Positions 33,053-41,547 of a DNA stretch of 64,000 nucleotides are shown here, in pieces. The notes beneath the pieces were generated by a model. It worked only from the letters and a program-made list of their open reading frames with translations, searched no databases and was not told the DNA's origin. Each line of letters starts with the position of its first letter. Position 1 is the stretch's first letter. The position numbers were made by a program, and so were the translations under genes. The DNA comes from JAGWAJ01 sp965215155 (GTDB lineage: Bacteria; Acidobacteriota; Vicinamibacteria; Vicinamibacterales; UBA8438): the NCBI GenBank assembly GCA_965215155.1, contig CBDCCY010000004.1, forward strand, positions 2,418,001 to 2,482,000, in the 5' to 3' direction.

Positions 33053-34057
33053 TCATCGCTCCTTCAGGCTCCCGTCCGATCGTCCTGCCGATTCGCCAAC
33101 TGCGGTGGGCAACCCGCCGGCATCTCCCGGCGCCTCCGCGGTGGCCGTCGCCCGCCAGATCGCCGCCGCGACGCTCCCCACCACCGAGTGCATCACGGCC
33201 GAGATGGCGCTCGGGATGGCCACCAGCGGATTGACGAAGTTCTGCTGGGCCAGGACGACGCCGAGCCCCGAGTTCTGCATCCCGACCTCGATCGCCGCCG
33301 TCCGCGCCGCCTGCTCCCGGCCGAGCAAGAGGCGGGCGACCCCGTAGCCGAGCACGAAGCCGCCGGCGTGGAGGCAGGTCACGGCCAGGATCAGCCGCGG
33401 GCCGGCTTCGATCACCTGTTCGCGACCACCGCCGATGACGGAAGCCGCGATGAGCACGATCGTCGCCACCGCGACGAGCGGCGCCACCGGCAGCATGCGG
33501 CGGCAGGCAGCCGGAAAGCGCGACTTGAGGAACGCCCCGGCCAGCACCGGCAGCACCACCACCTGCACCGTGTCGAGCAGCAGGCCGCCCGCCGGCACGT
33601 CGATGCGGTTGCCGGCGAGGAGGGCCGTCAGGGCCGGCGTCATCAGCACCGCGAGCAGCGTCGAGGCGGTGGTCATCGTCACCGAGAGCGCCACGTCCGC
33701 CCGCGCCAGGAAGGTGATGACGTTCGATGCGGTGCCGCCCGGGCAGCACGAGACCAGGATGAGGCCGGCCGCGAACGGCAGCGGCAGGTCGAAGAGCCAC
33801 CCGAGGCCGAGCCCGAGCAGGGGCATCAGCGTATATTGGAGCGCGACGCCCGGCAGCACGCTGGTGCGCTCCCGCCCGATGCGGCGGAAGTCCTCGAACC
33901 CGACCGTCATCCCCATGCTCAGCATGATGATCCCGAGCCCGATCGGGATCAGGGGGCCGCTGAACCAGGTGAAGAGCTCGGGACGGACGAGCGCGGCGCC
34001 GCTCGCGAGCAGCAGCCAGAGCGGGAAGGCGTTGGTGACGGCGGCCAGGACGGGCAA
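33053..34057 (-). CDS. Bile acid:sodium symporter (SBF/BASS) family transporter
   Basis: About 334 residues with nine to ten membrane segments. Signature regions are IGLGIIMLSMGMTVGFEDF, VSCCPGGTASNVITFLARADV (the crossover region with the conserved GGT/N residues) and EVGMQNSGLGVVLA. It imports organic anions with sodium; the substrate is unknown. The frame is open to an ATG at 34135, six bases from a divergent start codon. The TTG at 34057 gives a normal N-terminus (LPVLAAVTNAFPLWLLL) and has a TACAAT box 9 nt upstream, so I prefer it. The Ser/Gly-rich C-terminal tail is hydrophilic. Confidence 0.85.
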   Translation of the reverse strand: MPVLAAVTNAFPLWLLLASGAALVRPELFTWFSGPLIPIGLGIIMLSMGMTVGFEDFRRIGRERTSVLPGVALQYTLMPLLGLGLGWLFDLPLPFAAGLILVSCCPGGTASNVITFLARADVALSVTMTTASTLLAVLMTPALTALLAGNRIDVPAGGLLLDTVQVVVLPVLAGAFLKSRFPAACRRMLPVAPLVAVATIVLIAASVIGGGREQVIEAGPRLILAVTCLHAGGFVLGYGVARLLLGREQAARTAAIEVGMQNSGLGVVLAQQNFVNPLVAIPSAISAVMHSVVGSVAAAIWRATATAEAPGDAGGLPTAVGESAGRSDGSLKER

Positions 34058-34066
34058 CGTGGGAGC

Positions 34067-34072
34067 ATTGTA
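34067..34072 (-). promoter_or_regulatory. -10-like box TACAAT before the SBF transporter
   Basis: On the minus strand, TACAAT is followed after 9 nt by the TTG proposed as the start of the SBF gene. No -35 element is clear. This box lies within the longer frame that begins at 34135, which argues against that longer start. Confidence 0.4.
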
Positions 34073-34140
34073 CGGTTCGGGCGGCTGACGGTTCCAGCCG
34101 GCCCTGCCGCGGCGGGAGGGCCGGCCGAGGTGCATGCGCG

Positions 34141-34959
34141 ATGAGCTTTCAACCGGATCTGCTGAAGGGCAAGACGGCGCTGGTGACGGGCGGCGGCACC
34201 GGCATCTGCCGCGGGCTGTCGCTGGCGCTGGCGGCGCACGGCTGCGACGTCGCCATCACGAGCCGGAAGGCGGACCACCTCGAGCCGACCCGGCGCGAGA
34301 TCGAGGCGCTCGGGGTCCGGTCGCTCGCCGTGCCCGCCGACGTGCGGGATCCGGCGGCCGTCGACGGCGCCGTGGCCCGGACGGTGGATGAACTCGACCG
34401 GCTCGACATCCTCGTCAACGGCGCGGCGGGCAACTTCCTCTGCATGGCCGAGGACCTCTCGCCCAACGGCTTCGGCACCGTCGTCGACATCGACCTCAAG
34501 GGGACGTTCCACATGTGCCGCGCCGCCCTGCCGCACCTCAAGGAGCGCGGCGGCGTCGTGCTGAACATCAGCGCCACGCTGCACTACTTCGGGACCGTCG
34601 CGCAGCTGCACGTGTCGGCGGCCAAGGCGGGCATCGACGCCCTGACGCGGGTCCTCGCGGTCGAGTGGGGTCCGCACGGCGTCCGCGTCAACGGCATCGC
34701 GCCGGGACCGATCGCCGACACCGAGGGCGTGCGCCGGCTGCTCGTCGGGCCGGCGAAGGAGCGCGCGGCCAGGATGACGCCGCTCGGCCGCCTGGGTGAG
34801 ATCCGCCACATCTCGGACGCGGCGCTCTACCTCTGCTCGGACGCGGCCTCCTACGTCACCGGCGTGACGCTCGTGGTCGACGGCGGGCTCTGGCTGGCGT
34901 CGAGCCGCATGGCCGAGGCGTGGGCCAAGGCGGTCGAGGCCGCGTCGGGGCAGCCGTGA
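34141..34959 (+). CDS. SDR oxidoreductase, 2,4-dienoyl-CoA reductase-like
   Basis: The protein has 272 residues with a Rossmann fold: TGGGTGICRG nucleotide motif, ITSRKADHL (arginine suggests NADPH), NGAAGNF and the C-terminal PGPIADTEG. The region around LHVSAAKAGIDALTRVLAVEWGP matches peroxisomal-type 2,4-dienoyl-CoA reductases. In place of the catalytic Tyr of YxxxK there is Val (VSAAK), as the Tyr is also absent from that position in this subfamily. It probably reduces dienoyl-CoA during unsaturated fatty acid breakdown. A strong ribosome-binding region (GGGAGGG) precedes the ATG. The gene is followed at once by a hairpin repeat. Confidence 0.85.
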   Translation: MSFQPDLLKGKTALVTGGGTGICRGLSLALAAHGCDVAITSRKADHLEPTRREIEALGVRSLAVPADVRDPAAVDGAVARTVDELDRLDILVNGAAGNFLCMAEDLSPNGFGTVVDIDLKGTFHMCRAALPHLKERGGVVLNISATLHYFGTVAQLHVSAAKAGIDALTRVLAVEWGPHGVRVNGIAPGPIADTEGVRRLLVGPAKERAARMTPLGRLGEIRHISDAALYLCSDAASYVTGVTLVVDGGLWLASSRMAEAWAKAVEAASGQP

Positions 34960-34960
34960 G

Positions 34961-35041
34961 CTGGCGCGCCCTCACGGGCGCGTGGGGAGTCTGCCCTGGC
35001 ACGAACCGCTCCGTGGCACGTTCTGCCGCGCAGACTCCTAG
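34961..35041. repeat. Dispersed double-hairpin repeat, copy 1
   Basis: This 81-bp element is nearly identical to 49778-49859. It consists of a first hairpin GCGCGCCC-TCAC-GGGCGCG, then a second one with outer arms GAGTCTGC...GCAGACTC enclosing GGCACGAACCG and GGCACGTTC half-repeats. It fills the gap between the convergent SDR and DUF6526 genes. Its end CTAG provides the stop codon of the minus-strand gene. It could act as a bidirectional terminator or as a REP-like mobile palindrome. Confidence 0.8.
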
Positions 35042-35475
35042 ACGCGCTGGTGATCGGGGCGCCAGTTCTGGATGGCCTGCTTGACCGCCTTCGGCTCGGC
35101 CTTCTCGTCGAGTGCCTTGCGGGTCAGGGCTTCGAGCTCGCCGTCGCTCGCGAACCGGAGCGCGATGACCTGCTGGAGCGTGAGTTCGTCGATGCGCGCC
35201 TTGAGGTCGTCGGGCAGGAGGCGCTCCATGCGCAGCCGCTCCTCGAGCCGAATCAGCCGGTCCTGCACCGTCAACGGGCTGACGCGCACCAGGCCGACGA
35301 CGACCAGCAGCGCCAGCGCCACGCCGATGTCGAACAGCACTTCCAGCGTCGGTCCGTTCCGGAGCCCGACCAGGGACCAGAGGGCGTTGAGCCCCAGCAT
35401 CGGGAACGCGAAGAAATGCCACACGGGCAGCCATCGGGTGTGGTTGGCGTAGCTCTGCGGACGCTTCTCGGCCAT
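35038..35475 (-). CDS. DUF6526 family membrane protein
   Basis: The protein has 145 residues starting MAEKRPQSYANHTRWLPVW, the signature N-terminus of the DUF6526 family. Two membrane helices (FFAFPMLGLNALWSLVGL and LFDIGVALALLVVVGLVRV) are followed by a cytoplasmic helical domain (about 65-145) rich in Leu, Glu and Arg. The function is unknown. The last codons run into the dispersed repeat at 34961-35041, which supplies the TAG stop, so the natural C-terminus may have been altered by its insertion. Confidence 0.8.
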   Translation of the reverse strand: MAEKRPQSYANHTRWLPVWHFFAFPMLGLNALWSLVGLRNGPTLEVLFDIGVALALLVVVGLVRVSPLTVQDRLIRLEERLRMERLLPDDLKARIDELTLQQVIALRFASDGELEALTRKALDEKAEPKAVKQAIQNWRPDHQRV

Positions 35476-35654
35476 CGGTGTCGGTCTCCTGGCGGCGGGG
35501 GCGCGGCGGTGCGGTGATGACTGCCGCGCGCCCCACGGAACTGGAAAGACTCTCGATCCACTATACGCGGACTGGCGTACACTGGTCGGCAGGAGCGTGG
35601 CGACGCCGCGCCGGGCGCGCCCGGGAAGCCGCGGCTACATCCGGAGCTGGACCG

Positions 35655-35993
35655 ATGAGCGAACTGGCGAAGCAGCAATGCGTTCCGTGCCGGGGCGGGG
35701 TGCCGCCGCTGACCGGCGGGGCGCTCTCCGCGCTGCAGGAGAAGCTGGGCGGCGACTGGAACGTCGTCGAGCAGCACCACCTGGAGAAGGTCTACAAGTT
35801 CGACGACTTCCGGCAGGCGCTCGACTTCACGGTGCGGGTCGGCGAGATGGCGGAGCAGCAGGACCACCATCCGGACCTCTACCTGACGTGGGGCCGCGTG
35901 AAGATCACGATCTGGACGCACAAGATCGACGGCCTGACCGAGAGCGACTTCGTCTTCGCGGCGAAAGCGGACGCCCTGCTGGCCCCCGCCTGA
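35655..35993 (+). CDS. phhB: Pterin-4a-carbinolamine dehydratase
   Basis: The protein has 112 residues from ATG 35655, the usual length. It holds the whole family signature: an N-terminal helix ending in WNVVEQHHLEKVYKFDDFRQ, then VGEMAEQQDHHPDLYLTWGRV, with the catalytic histidines of HHPD, and VKITIWTHKIDGLTESDF. It dehydrates 4a-hydroxytetrahydropterin, recycling the cofactor of aromatic amino acid hydroxylases. No hydroxylase gene is in the window. TATACG (35562) and TACACT (35578) are -10 candidates upstream. It may share a transcript with the NfeD gene that starts 26 bp after its stop. Confidence 0.95.
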   Translation: MSELAKQQCVPCRGGVPPLTGGALSALQEKLGGDWNVVEQHHLEKVYKFDDFRQALDFTVRVGEMAEQQDHHPDLYLTWGRVKITIWTHKIDGLTESDFVFAAKADALLAPA

Positions 35994-36019
35994 TTCGTCG
36001 CACACCTGACCCCGAACCG

Positions 36020-36436
36020 ATGACCTGGTGGCTCTGGATGCTGGCCGGCGCGGGCCTGGTGGCGCTCGAGCTGCTGGCGGGCGGCGAGTTGTGGCTGCTG
36101 CTGGCCGGCATGGCGGCGGTGCTGGTGGGCCTCGTTGCGCTCGCCGGCGTCGAGAGCCTTGCGCTGCAGCTCCTGGTCTTCTCGCTGCTCGGCTGCTCCG
36201 TCTACCTGTTGAAGTCCCGCCTGCTGCCCGCGCGGCGCACGGACGAGGCCATACCCACGCTGGTCGGGGAGCTCGGCGTCGCGGTGACCGAGATCGCCCC
36301 GGGGAGGGCGGGCATGGCCGAGTTCCGCGGCACGCAGTGGACGGCGCGCTCCGCCGACGACCGGACCATGGCAGCGGGCGCCGGCGTGCGCGTGGTCTGG
36401 GTGGAGGGCGTGTCGCTCTACGTGGAGCCGGAGTAG
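36020..36436 (+). CDS. NfeD-like membrane protein
   Basis: The protein has 138 residues. Three to four hydrophobic segments fill the first 75 residues (WWLWMLAGAGLVALELLAG, LWLLLAGMAAVLVGLVALAG, LQLLVFSLLGCSVYLL). They are followed by a small OB-fold NfeD domain (LVGELGVAVTEIAPG, GMAEFRGTQWTARS, GAGVRVVWVEGVSLYVEPE). NfeD proteins pair with SPFH/stomatin proteins in membranes, and the SPFH gene is 211 bp downstream on the same strand, as in many genomes. It is the short NfeD form without a protease domain. Confidence 0.9.
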   Translation: MTWWLWMLAGAGLVALELLAGGELWLLLAGMAAVLVGLVALAGVESLALQLLVFSLLGCSVYLLKSRLLPARRTDEAIPTLVGELGVAVTEIAPGRAGMAEFRGTQWTARSADDRTMAAGAGVRVVWVEGVSLYVEPE

Positions 36437-36647
36437 CGACGCCTCCGCCGGCCGCCCCGGGGGCGCGCCCGCCTCCGCCGTCCGTCGCGGGCGAGCTCGT
36501 CTCCGCGAGCCGTTGCGGGTGCGCCCGCCGGCACCGGTCGGCCCGGCACCCACGGGGCAGGCACCACGGCGGGCCGACCCCGCATGGTCCCACGCTCTTC
36601 CACCGAGAACACGTCCGACCCCGGACAGAGAGACTGGAGAGAGACGA

Positions 36648-37583
36648 ATGATCGCAGCCATCTCGCCCGTCACCATCGTGCTGTTGCTGCTCGCCGCCGT
36701 CGTCGTCTTCGTGCTGTTCCGCACCGCGCGCGTGGTGCCGCAGCAGGCGGTCTTCGTGGTGGAGCGGCTCGGGCGCTACCACTCGACCCTCAACGCCGGC
36801 TTCCACTTCCTCGTGCCGTTCGTCGACCGCGTCGCCTACCGCCACTCGCTCAAGGAGCGGGCGGTCGACATCGCCCAACAGGTCTGCATCACGCGCGACA
36901 ACGTGCAGATCTCGGTCGACGGGGTCCTCTACCTCCAGGTCATCGACCCGCAGCGCGCCTCCTACGGCATCAACGACTACGTCTTCGCCATCAGCCAGCT
37001 TGCCCAGACCACGCTCCGCAGCGAGGTCGGCAAGATCGACCTCGACCGGACGTTCGAGGAGCGCGCCACCATCAATATGTCCGTCGTCCGCGAGGTGGAC
37101 AAGGCGAGCGACCCGTGGGGCGTGAAGGTGCTGCGCTACGAGATCCGCGACATCGCGCCGCCGCGCGACGTGCTGAGCGCGATGGAGAAGCAGATGCGCG
37201 CCGAGCGCGAGAAGCGCGCCGTCATCCTGGCGTCGGAGGCCGACCGCGAGGCCCAGATCAACCGTGCCGAGGGCGAGAAGCAGCGGGTCATCCGCGAGTC
37301 GGAAGCGCAGCGCCAGAAGCAGATCAACGAGGCCGAGGGCGAGGCGGACGCCATCCGCGCCGTCGCCACCGCCACCGCCGACGGCATCCGGCAGGTAGCC
37401 GAGTCCATCTCGTCGCCGGGCGGATTCGAATCCGCGCAGCTCCGCGTCGCCGAGCAGTACGTCACCGAGTTCGGCCGCCTCGCGTCGGAGTCCAACTCGA
37501 TGATCCTGCCCGCCAACCTGACCGACGTGGCCGGCGTCGTCGCCACCGCGATGGACGTCATCAAGAAGCGCAGCGACGCGTAG
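36648..37583 (+). CDS. SPFH/band 7 (stomatin-like) protein
   Basis: The protein has 311 residues from ATG 36648, with GGAGAGAGA as ribosome-binding site. One N-terminal membrane helix (ISPVTIVLLLLAAVVVFVLF) is followed by the SPFH domain (VVPQQAVFVVERLGRYHSTL, QVCITRDNVQISVDGVLYLQ, EVGKIDLDRTFEERATIN). A long helical coiled-coil (about 185-260) is rich in Arg/Glu/Ala (EADREAQINRAEGEKQRVIR), and a C-terminal oligomerisation part follows. It forms membrane rings or microdomains and, with NfeD, is linked to membrane quality control. It resembles QmcA/stomatin, not HflK/C. Confidence 0.9.
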   Translation: MIAAISPVTIVLLLLAAVVVFVLFRTARVVPQQAVFVVERLGRYHSTLNAGFHFLVPFVDRVAYRHSLKERAVDIAQQVCITRDNVQISVDGVLYLQVIDPQRASYGINDYVFAISQLAQTTLRSEVGKIDLDRTFEERATINMSVVREVDKASDPWGVKVLRYEIRDIAPPRDVLSAMEKQMRAEREKRAVILASEADREAQINRAEGEKQRVIRESEAQRQKQINEAEGEADAIRAVATATADGIRQVAESISSPGGFESAQLRVAEQYVTEFGRLASESNSMILPANLTDVAGVVATAMDVIKKRSDA

Positions 37584-37659
37584 GGGTGAGGGGTGGCAGA
37601 CGCGTCAGCGCGCCGCTTCGCCCGCCCCGCCCCGCCCCGCCGCGGAGCCTGGCTGGCTC

Positions 37660-38400
37660 GTGCCGCAGAGGTTCTGCCGGCGCTGGCGTTCGCTGCGCCT
37701 CCGGCAGCTCGTGCGGGAGGACGTCCGGGATCTGACGCGCGTGCAGCAGATCGACCAGATGGAGCTGCTGGTACGCCAGTTGTCGCGCGGGTCGGGCCGC
37801 CAGCTCGTGTACGGCACGCTCGCGGGCGAGACGGGGGTCTCGGTGGATACGGTCCGTCGCTGGGTCGCCTCCCTGTGCGACTTTCACCTGGGGTTCCTGG
37901 TCCGGCCGTGGTTTCGCAACGTTTCGCGCTCGCTGCGCAAGGAGCCGAAGTGGTATCTGCGGGACTGGGCGGACATCGAGGATGTCGGCCCCCGGTCGGA
38001 GACGTTCGTGGCCTGGCACCTGCTGAAGGCGGTCGACGGCTGGAACGACCTGGGGCTCGGGCGGTTCGAGCTCGGATACCTGCGCGACAAGGAGAAGCGG
38101 GAGGTCGACTTCCTGGTGGCCCGCGACGGGCGCCCGAGGTTTCTTGTCGAGGTGAAGCACCGCGAGACGGCGCTGGGTCCGGCGCTCGCGCACTTTCAAC
38201 GGCAGGTCGGCGCGCCGTTCGCCTTTCAGGTCGTGCTCGACGCCGACTTCGTCGATGCGGACTGCTTCGCCTCGCCGGGCCCGCCCCGCGTGGTCCCGGC
38301 CAGGACGTTGCTGTCGCAGCTCCTGTCGAGCGCCCGGGCGGTCCCGATGGTTGCTTCCCGCTGTCAGTGCTTCCAGGGGCGCGCTACCGCGTCATCGTGA
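37660..38400 (+). pseudogene. DUF4143 ATPase, C-terminal fragment
   Basis: The open frame encodes only the second half of an AAA_14/DUF4143 protein: YxERDVRDL-like start (LVREDVRDLTRV), LAGETGVSVDTVRRWVASL, WYLRDWADIEDVG, and the nuclease-like REVDFLVARDGRPRFLVEVKHRE. No P-loop half exists upstream, where the SPFH gene ends at 37583. Homology fades near 38320 and the frame then runs over the end of the convergent lipoprotein gene. It is a 5'-truncated remnant; the intact relative is at 13400-14575. Expression of a fragment is possible but no start signal stands out. Confidence 0.7.
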
Positions 38401-38947
38401 GTTGCGCCGTCGCCGACACCGGGTGCGACTCGCTCCCGTTGGTGGCCGTCCCGGTCGCCGTCGGGGTGCCGGTGACGGTGTTGCCGGTCACCGTCGCGGC
38501 CATCGTGAGCGAGGGCGATGCGAGGCTCCAGGGGCCGGCGCCGCAGCCGGCGAGAACCCCGAGCGAGACGGAGTCCGGCGTGCAGGCATCGACGGTGGCG
38601 TTGACCGTCGTGCCGGTGACCGAGCCGCGGAACTGGCAGGTGATCCCGTTGATGGTGACCGGCGTGGCGGGGAGCGTGCCGCCGGTCTGGGTGAGAACGA
38701 CGGTCGCGCTGCGCGTGATGCTGCTACCGAGGGCCCGCGCGACCGACCCGGCGCAGCCGCCGCCCTGGATGTCGTCCGTCGACGCACTGATGACGGCTGT
38801 CCAGGTCCCCGCGACGTCCGCGGGCGTTTCGGACGTCGTGGGCGTGGGGCTGACGGGCGAGAGGATGTTGAAGGGCGAGAACCCGCCCGCCTCGCAGCCG
38901 GTCAGAAGCAGAGCACCGAGCGCCGAGGCGTACAGCCGAAGTCGCAA
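38384..38947 (-). CDS. Lipoprotein of unknown function (Thr/Ser-rich)
   Basis: I start at TTG 38947, which has GGGAGGGA six bases upstream and begins a lipoprotein signal (LYASALGALLLTGC, Cys18). The mature part is rich in Thr, Ser, Ala and Val with alternating patterns (ATVVLTQTGGTLPATPVTING, SLTMAATVTGNTVTGTPTAT), as in small secreted beta-sandwich proteins. It contains several cysteines (GGGCAGS, ITCQF, DACTPD) likely to form disulfides. The family is not recognised. It converges with a DUF4143 remnant and overlaps its end by 17 bp. Confidence 0.75.
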   Translation of the reverse strand: MRLRLYASALGALLLTGCEAGGFSPFNILSPVSPTPTTSETPADVAGTWTAVISASTDDIQGGGCAGSVARALGSSITRSATVVLTQTGGTLPATPVTINGITCQFRGSVTGTTVNATVDACTPDSVSLGVLAGCGAGPWSLASPSLTMAATVTGNTVTGTPTATGTATNGSESHPVSATAQLTMTR

Positions 38948-39123
38948 ATCGTTCCCTCCCGTGCCGGCCCGGAGGACCTGCACACGGGAGTCTCGGTCGC
39001 TGGCGCCCCGGCCGATAGAGTACCGACGTGCCGCCCGGGGGCCGGTGCCCCGACCGCCAGGGGGGAAGGAGATGCCCGACGGGCACTTCGCCGGACGGGC
39101 ACTTCGGCTCCCTTTCGCACCCC

Positions 39124-39579
39124 TCAGGCCTCTGCTGGCGCTTCCCAGCCGACGGGGTCGCCGATCGCGATGTCGCCGTCGTCGAGCACCTCGGCATAGA
39201 CCCCGCCCCGCCACTCGGGGTCGAGCGCGGCGCGGAGCCCCGGCCAGGCCTCGTCCATTCGCTCGCAGGGGCGGGTCTCGCCGTTGATGCGCAGCCGGCA
39301 GGGCCCCAGCCGCAGCACCCGACCGCGGGTGCGAGCGAGCTCGATGCCGGAGACGAGCACGTTGGCTCGCCGGAGCGCTGGGTCGACGTCGTCTCCGAGG
39401 GCTTCGTTGACGCGGTCCCAGGTGCCGCGCGCGACGAGGGTCACCTGGCGCCGCCCGCCCTGGTTGGCGTTGCCGGTGAGGCCGCGGCCGGCTCGCAGCT
39501 CGGCCCGCTCCACCGCGTCCATCGGGCCGCGATGGAAGCGCTTGATCCAGATCCGATCGAGGCGTCCGGGCGTGCTCAT
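39124..39579 (-). CDS. MOSC domain protein
   Basis: The protein has 151 residues from ATG 39579, with AGGGAGC just upstream. The MOSC fold is recognised by RGLTGNANQGGRRQVTLVARG, ANVLVSGIELARTRG and the conserved cysteine in INGETRPCERMDEA, followed by GGVYAEVLDDGDIAIGDPVGW. This Cys is thought to bind molybdenum or carry sulfur in related proteins. Stand-alone MOSC proteins act in N-hydroxylated base reduction or sulfur transfer to Moco. No electron-transfer domain is attached. It is divergent from the LuxE-like gene. Confidence 0.9.
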   Translation of the reverse strand: MSTPGRLDRIWIKRFHRGPMDAVERAELRAGRGLTGNANQGGRRQVTLVARGTWDRVNEALGDDVDPALRRANVLVSGIELARTRGRVLRLGPCRLRINGETRPCERMDEAWPGLRAALDPEWRGGVYAEVLDDGDIAIGDPVGWEAPAEA

Positions 39580-39708
39580 CGTTGCTCCCTCCGCGCCGCC
39601 GGGCCGCGGACGGCGCTGCGCGGGTGCGGCGCGGCGGCAGGACCGGCCGGCGCTCGCGGCCTCCGGGCCCGACACGCGACCCGTGCCCGGGCGGCCGTGC
39701 GACTAGTG

Positions 39709-39714
39709 TAAGAT
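39709..39714 (+). promoter_or_regulatory. -10-like box TAAGAT, probable leaderless start
   Basis: TAAGAT within GTGTAAGATCG lies 9 nt before ATG 39724. There is no ribosome-binding site between them, so the transcript of the LuxE-like gene probably has almost no leader. The -35 region is not recognisable. Confidence 0.45.
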
Positions 39715-39723
39715 CGCCGGTCG

Positions 39724-40827
39724 ATGAGTACGGTGGTGACCGATCTGGAGGGGAAGGCCGGAGCGGCGCGCGAGTCGCTCGACGCCTGGGTTCGCGAGAT
39801 CGTCGGGTGGCACTTCGACCCCGCCACGGGTAGTCCGTTCTGGCTCCAGTGGGCCGAGAAGGCGGGCTGGGACCCTCGGACGGAGGTCCACGGCTTCGAC
39901 GACCTGCACAAGTTCGGCCACTTCGAGGACGAGTGGCTGCGCGGCGGGCCCGTGCGCCGCTGGGTGCCGAAGGCGTATGCCGACCGGCCGATCTACGTCT
40001 TCGAGACCGGCGGGACGACCGGCATCCCCAAGAGCCGCGTCGCGATCGACGACTTCCGAACCGACTACGAGCTGTTCTCCGAGACGCTCCCCGAGGAGTG
40101 CTTCCCGAAGGGCGCTAACTGGCTGATGCTCGGCCCGAGCGGCCCGCGGCGGCTGCGTCTGGCCGTGGAGCACCTGGCGCAGCACCGCGGCGGCATCTGC
40201 TTCTGCGTCGACCTCGACCCGCGCTGGGTCATCAAGCTGATCAGGAAGGGCTGGATGGATCACCTGAAGGCCTACCAGGCCCACGTGATCGATCAGGCGC
40301 TGACGGTGCTCTCGGCCGGCCACGACATCAAGTGCCTCTTCTCGACGCCGAAGCTGATCGAGGCGCTCGCCAACCGGCTGGAGGAAGAGGGCTCGAGCAT
40401 CAAGGAGACCGGCATCACCGGCATCTTCGCCGGCGGCACGGAGTTCACGCCCCAGTGGAACCGCTTCGCCAACGAGGAGCTGCTCGACGGCGTCTACATG
40501 ACGCCGACTTACGGCAACACGCTGATGGGGCTGGCCGCGAGCCCGCCGAGCGGGCCGGCCGAGGGCTACAAGATCACGTACCACGCCCCGCAGCCCCGCG
40601 CCGTGCTGCAGGTGGTCGATCCGGATGACGCCGAGCGCGTCGTCGGCTACGGCGAGACCGGCCGGGTGATGCTGACCACCCTGACGCGCGAGTTCTTCGT
40701 GCCGCGCTTCCTCGAGCGCGACGAGGGCGAGCGCGAGCCGCCGTGCGAGCAGTATCCGTGGGACGGCGTGAGCGGCGTGCGCCCGTTCAGCGCGCTGGCG
40801 TCGTCGACGACGGTCGGGGTCTACTAG
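39724..40827 (+). CDS. Acyl-adenylating enzyme, LuxE / phenylacetate-CoA ligase-like
   Basis: The protein has 367 residues, the length of LuxE acyl-protein synthetase and shorter than full acyl-CoA ligases. The adenylation signature is YVFETGGTTGIPKSR (about residues 91-105), followed by IFAGGTEFTPQWNRF, YMTPTYGNTLMG and GETGRVMLTTLTREFFVPRF. The C-terminus has a Cys (REPPCEQYPWDGVSGVRPF, about C341); LuxE carries its acyl group on a C-terminal Cys, but equivalence here is a guess. The gene heads a same-strand run with two DUF4399 proteins and an acyl-CoA-reductase-like ALDH, so it may supply activated acid to that reductase. Confidence 0.8.
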   Translation: MSTVVTDLEGKAGAARESLDAWVREIVGWHFDPATGSPFWLQWAEKAGWDPRTEVHGFDDLHKFGHFEDEWLRGGPVRRWVPKAYADRPIYVFETGGTTGIPKSRVAIDDFRTDYELFSETLPEECFPKGANWLMLGPSGPRRLRLAVEHLAQHRGGICFCVDLDPRWVIKLIRKGWMDHLKAYQAHVIDQALTVLSAGHDIKCLFSTPKLIEALANRLEEEGSSIKETGITGIFAGGTEFTPQWNRFANEELLDGVYMTPTYGNTLMGLAASPPSGPAEGYKITYHAPQPRAVLQVVDPDDAERVVGYGETGRVMLTTLTREFFVPRFLERDEGEREPPCEQYPWDGVSGVRPFSALASSTTVGVY

Positions 40828-40883
40828 CGGGATCGTCCGTCCAGCGCCAACATCTTCTTCACGTCAAGCAGAGAGCTCAACCG

Positions 40884-41408
40884 ATGCGACTCGAACAGCA
40901 CCGCGGAAACCGGGCCCTTGTCGCGTGTCTCCTCCTTCTCCCGCTCCTGGCCTTCGCCGCCTGCGGCGGCGGTGAGCCCGGCGGCATGATCGAAGAGGAG
41001 ATGGAACCGGCGCCCGAGCCCGCGGCCGCGCCGAGCGGCCCGCCACGCGTCTTCTTCGTCGCCCCCGAGGACGGCGACATCCTGTCGATCGACCACGACG
41101 TGGAGGTCGAGTTCGGCATCGAGAACTTCACGATCGCCGCTCCGCCCGAGGCCGCTTCCGGGGAAGCCCCGGCGCCGCGCGAGGGAACGGGGCACTACCA
41201 CCTCGGCGTCAACCACGGCTGCGTGCCGGCCGGCGAGGCGATCCCGGAGGGAGACGACCGGGTGGACTTCGACGACGGCTCGAACGCATACACGCTGCAG
41301 CGGCAGCCCGGGACGTACGAGCTCACGGTTCAGGTGGCGAACGACGCGAACGAGGCCCTCGACGGGCTCTGCGAGACCATCACCATCGAGATCGCGGACG
41401 GCGTGTAG
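40884..41408 (+). CDS. DUF4399 lipoprotein 1
   Basis: The protein has 174 residues. A lipoprotein signal (ALVACLLLLPLLAFAACGGG) is followed by an acidic linker and a DUF4399 domain: PRVFFVAPEDGDILSIDHDVE, then GTGHYHLGVNHGCVPAGEAI, DGSNAYTLQRQPGTYELTVQV and DGLCETITIEIADG. The HYH motif could bind a metal, and the two cysteines recur in the paralogue downstream, suggesting a disulfide. DUF4399 has no assigned function. It is placed between the LuxE-like and LuxC-like genes. Confidence 0.85.
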   Translation: MRLEQHRGNRALVACLLLLPLLAFAACGGGEPGGMIEEEMEPAPEPAAAPSGPPRVFFVAPEDGDILSIDHDVEVEFGIENFTIAAPPEAASGEAPAPREGTGHYHLGVNHGCVPAGEAIPEGDDRVDFDDGSNAYTLQRQPGTYELTVQVANDANEALDGLCETITIEIADGV

Positions 41409-41547
41409 GACGTCGGAGCCGCCGGTGACCGTATGCGGGCCGGCCCCCTCGGAGGGCGGTCCGTGCCTGCCGGACGCGCGATTCAGGACGGCCCCCCGGC
41501 GTTGCGGGACGACCACGGCGCCGGGACCGTGGAAGGAAGGAAGAGTG

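Noticed and set aside
34058..34135. ATG at 34135 as start of the SBF transporter
   Set aside because: It would begin six bases from a divergent start codon and add 26 residues of Arg/Pro-rich sequence; a -10-like box lies inside that extension.
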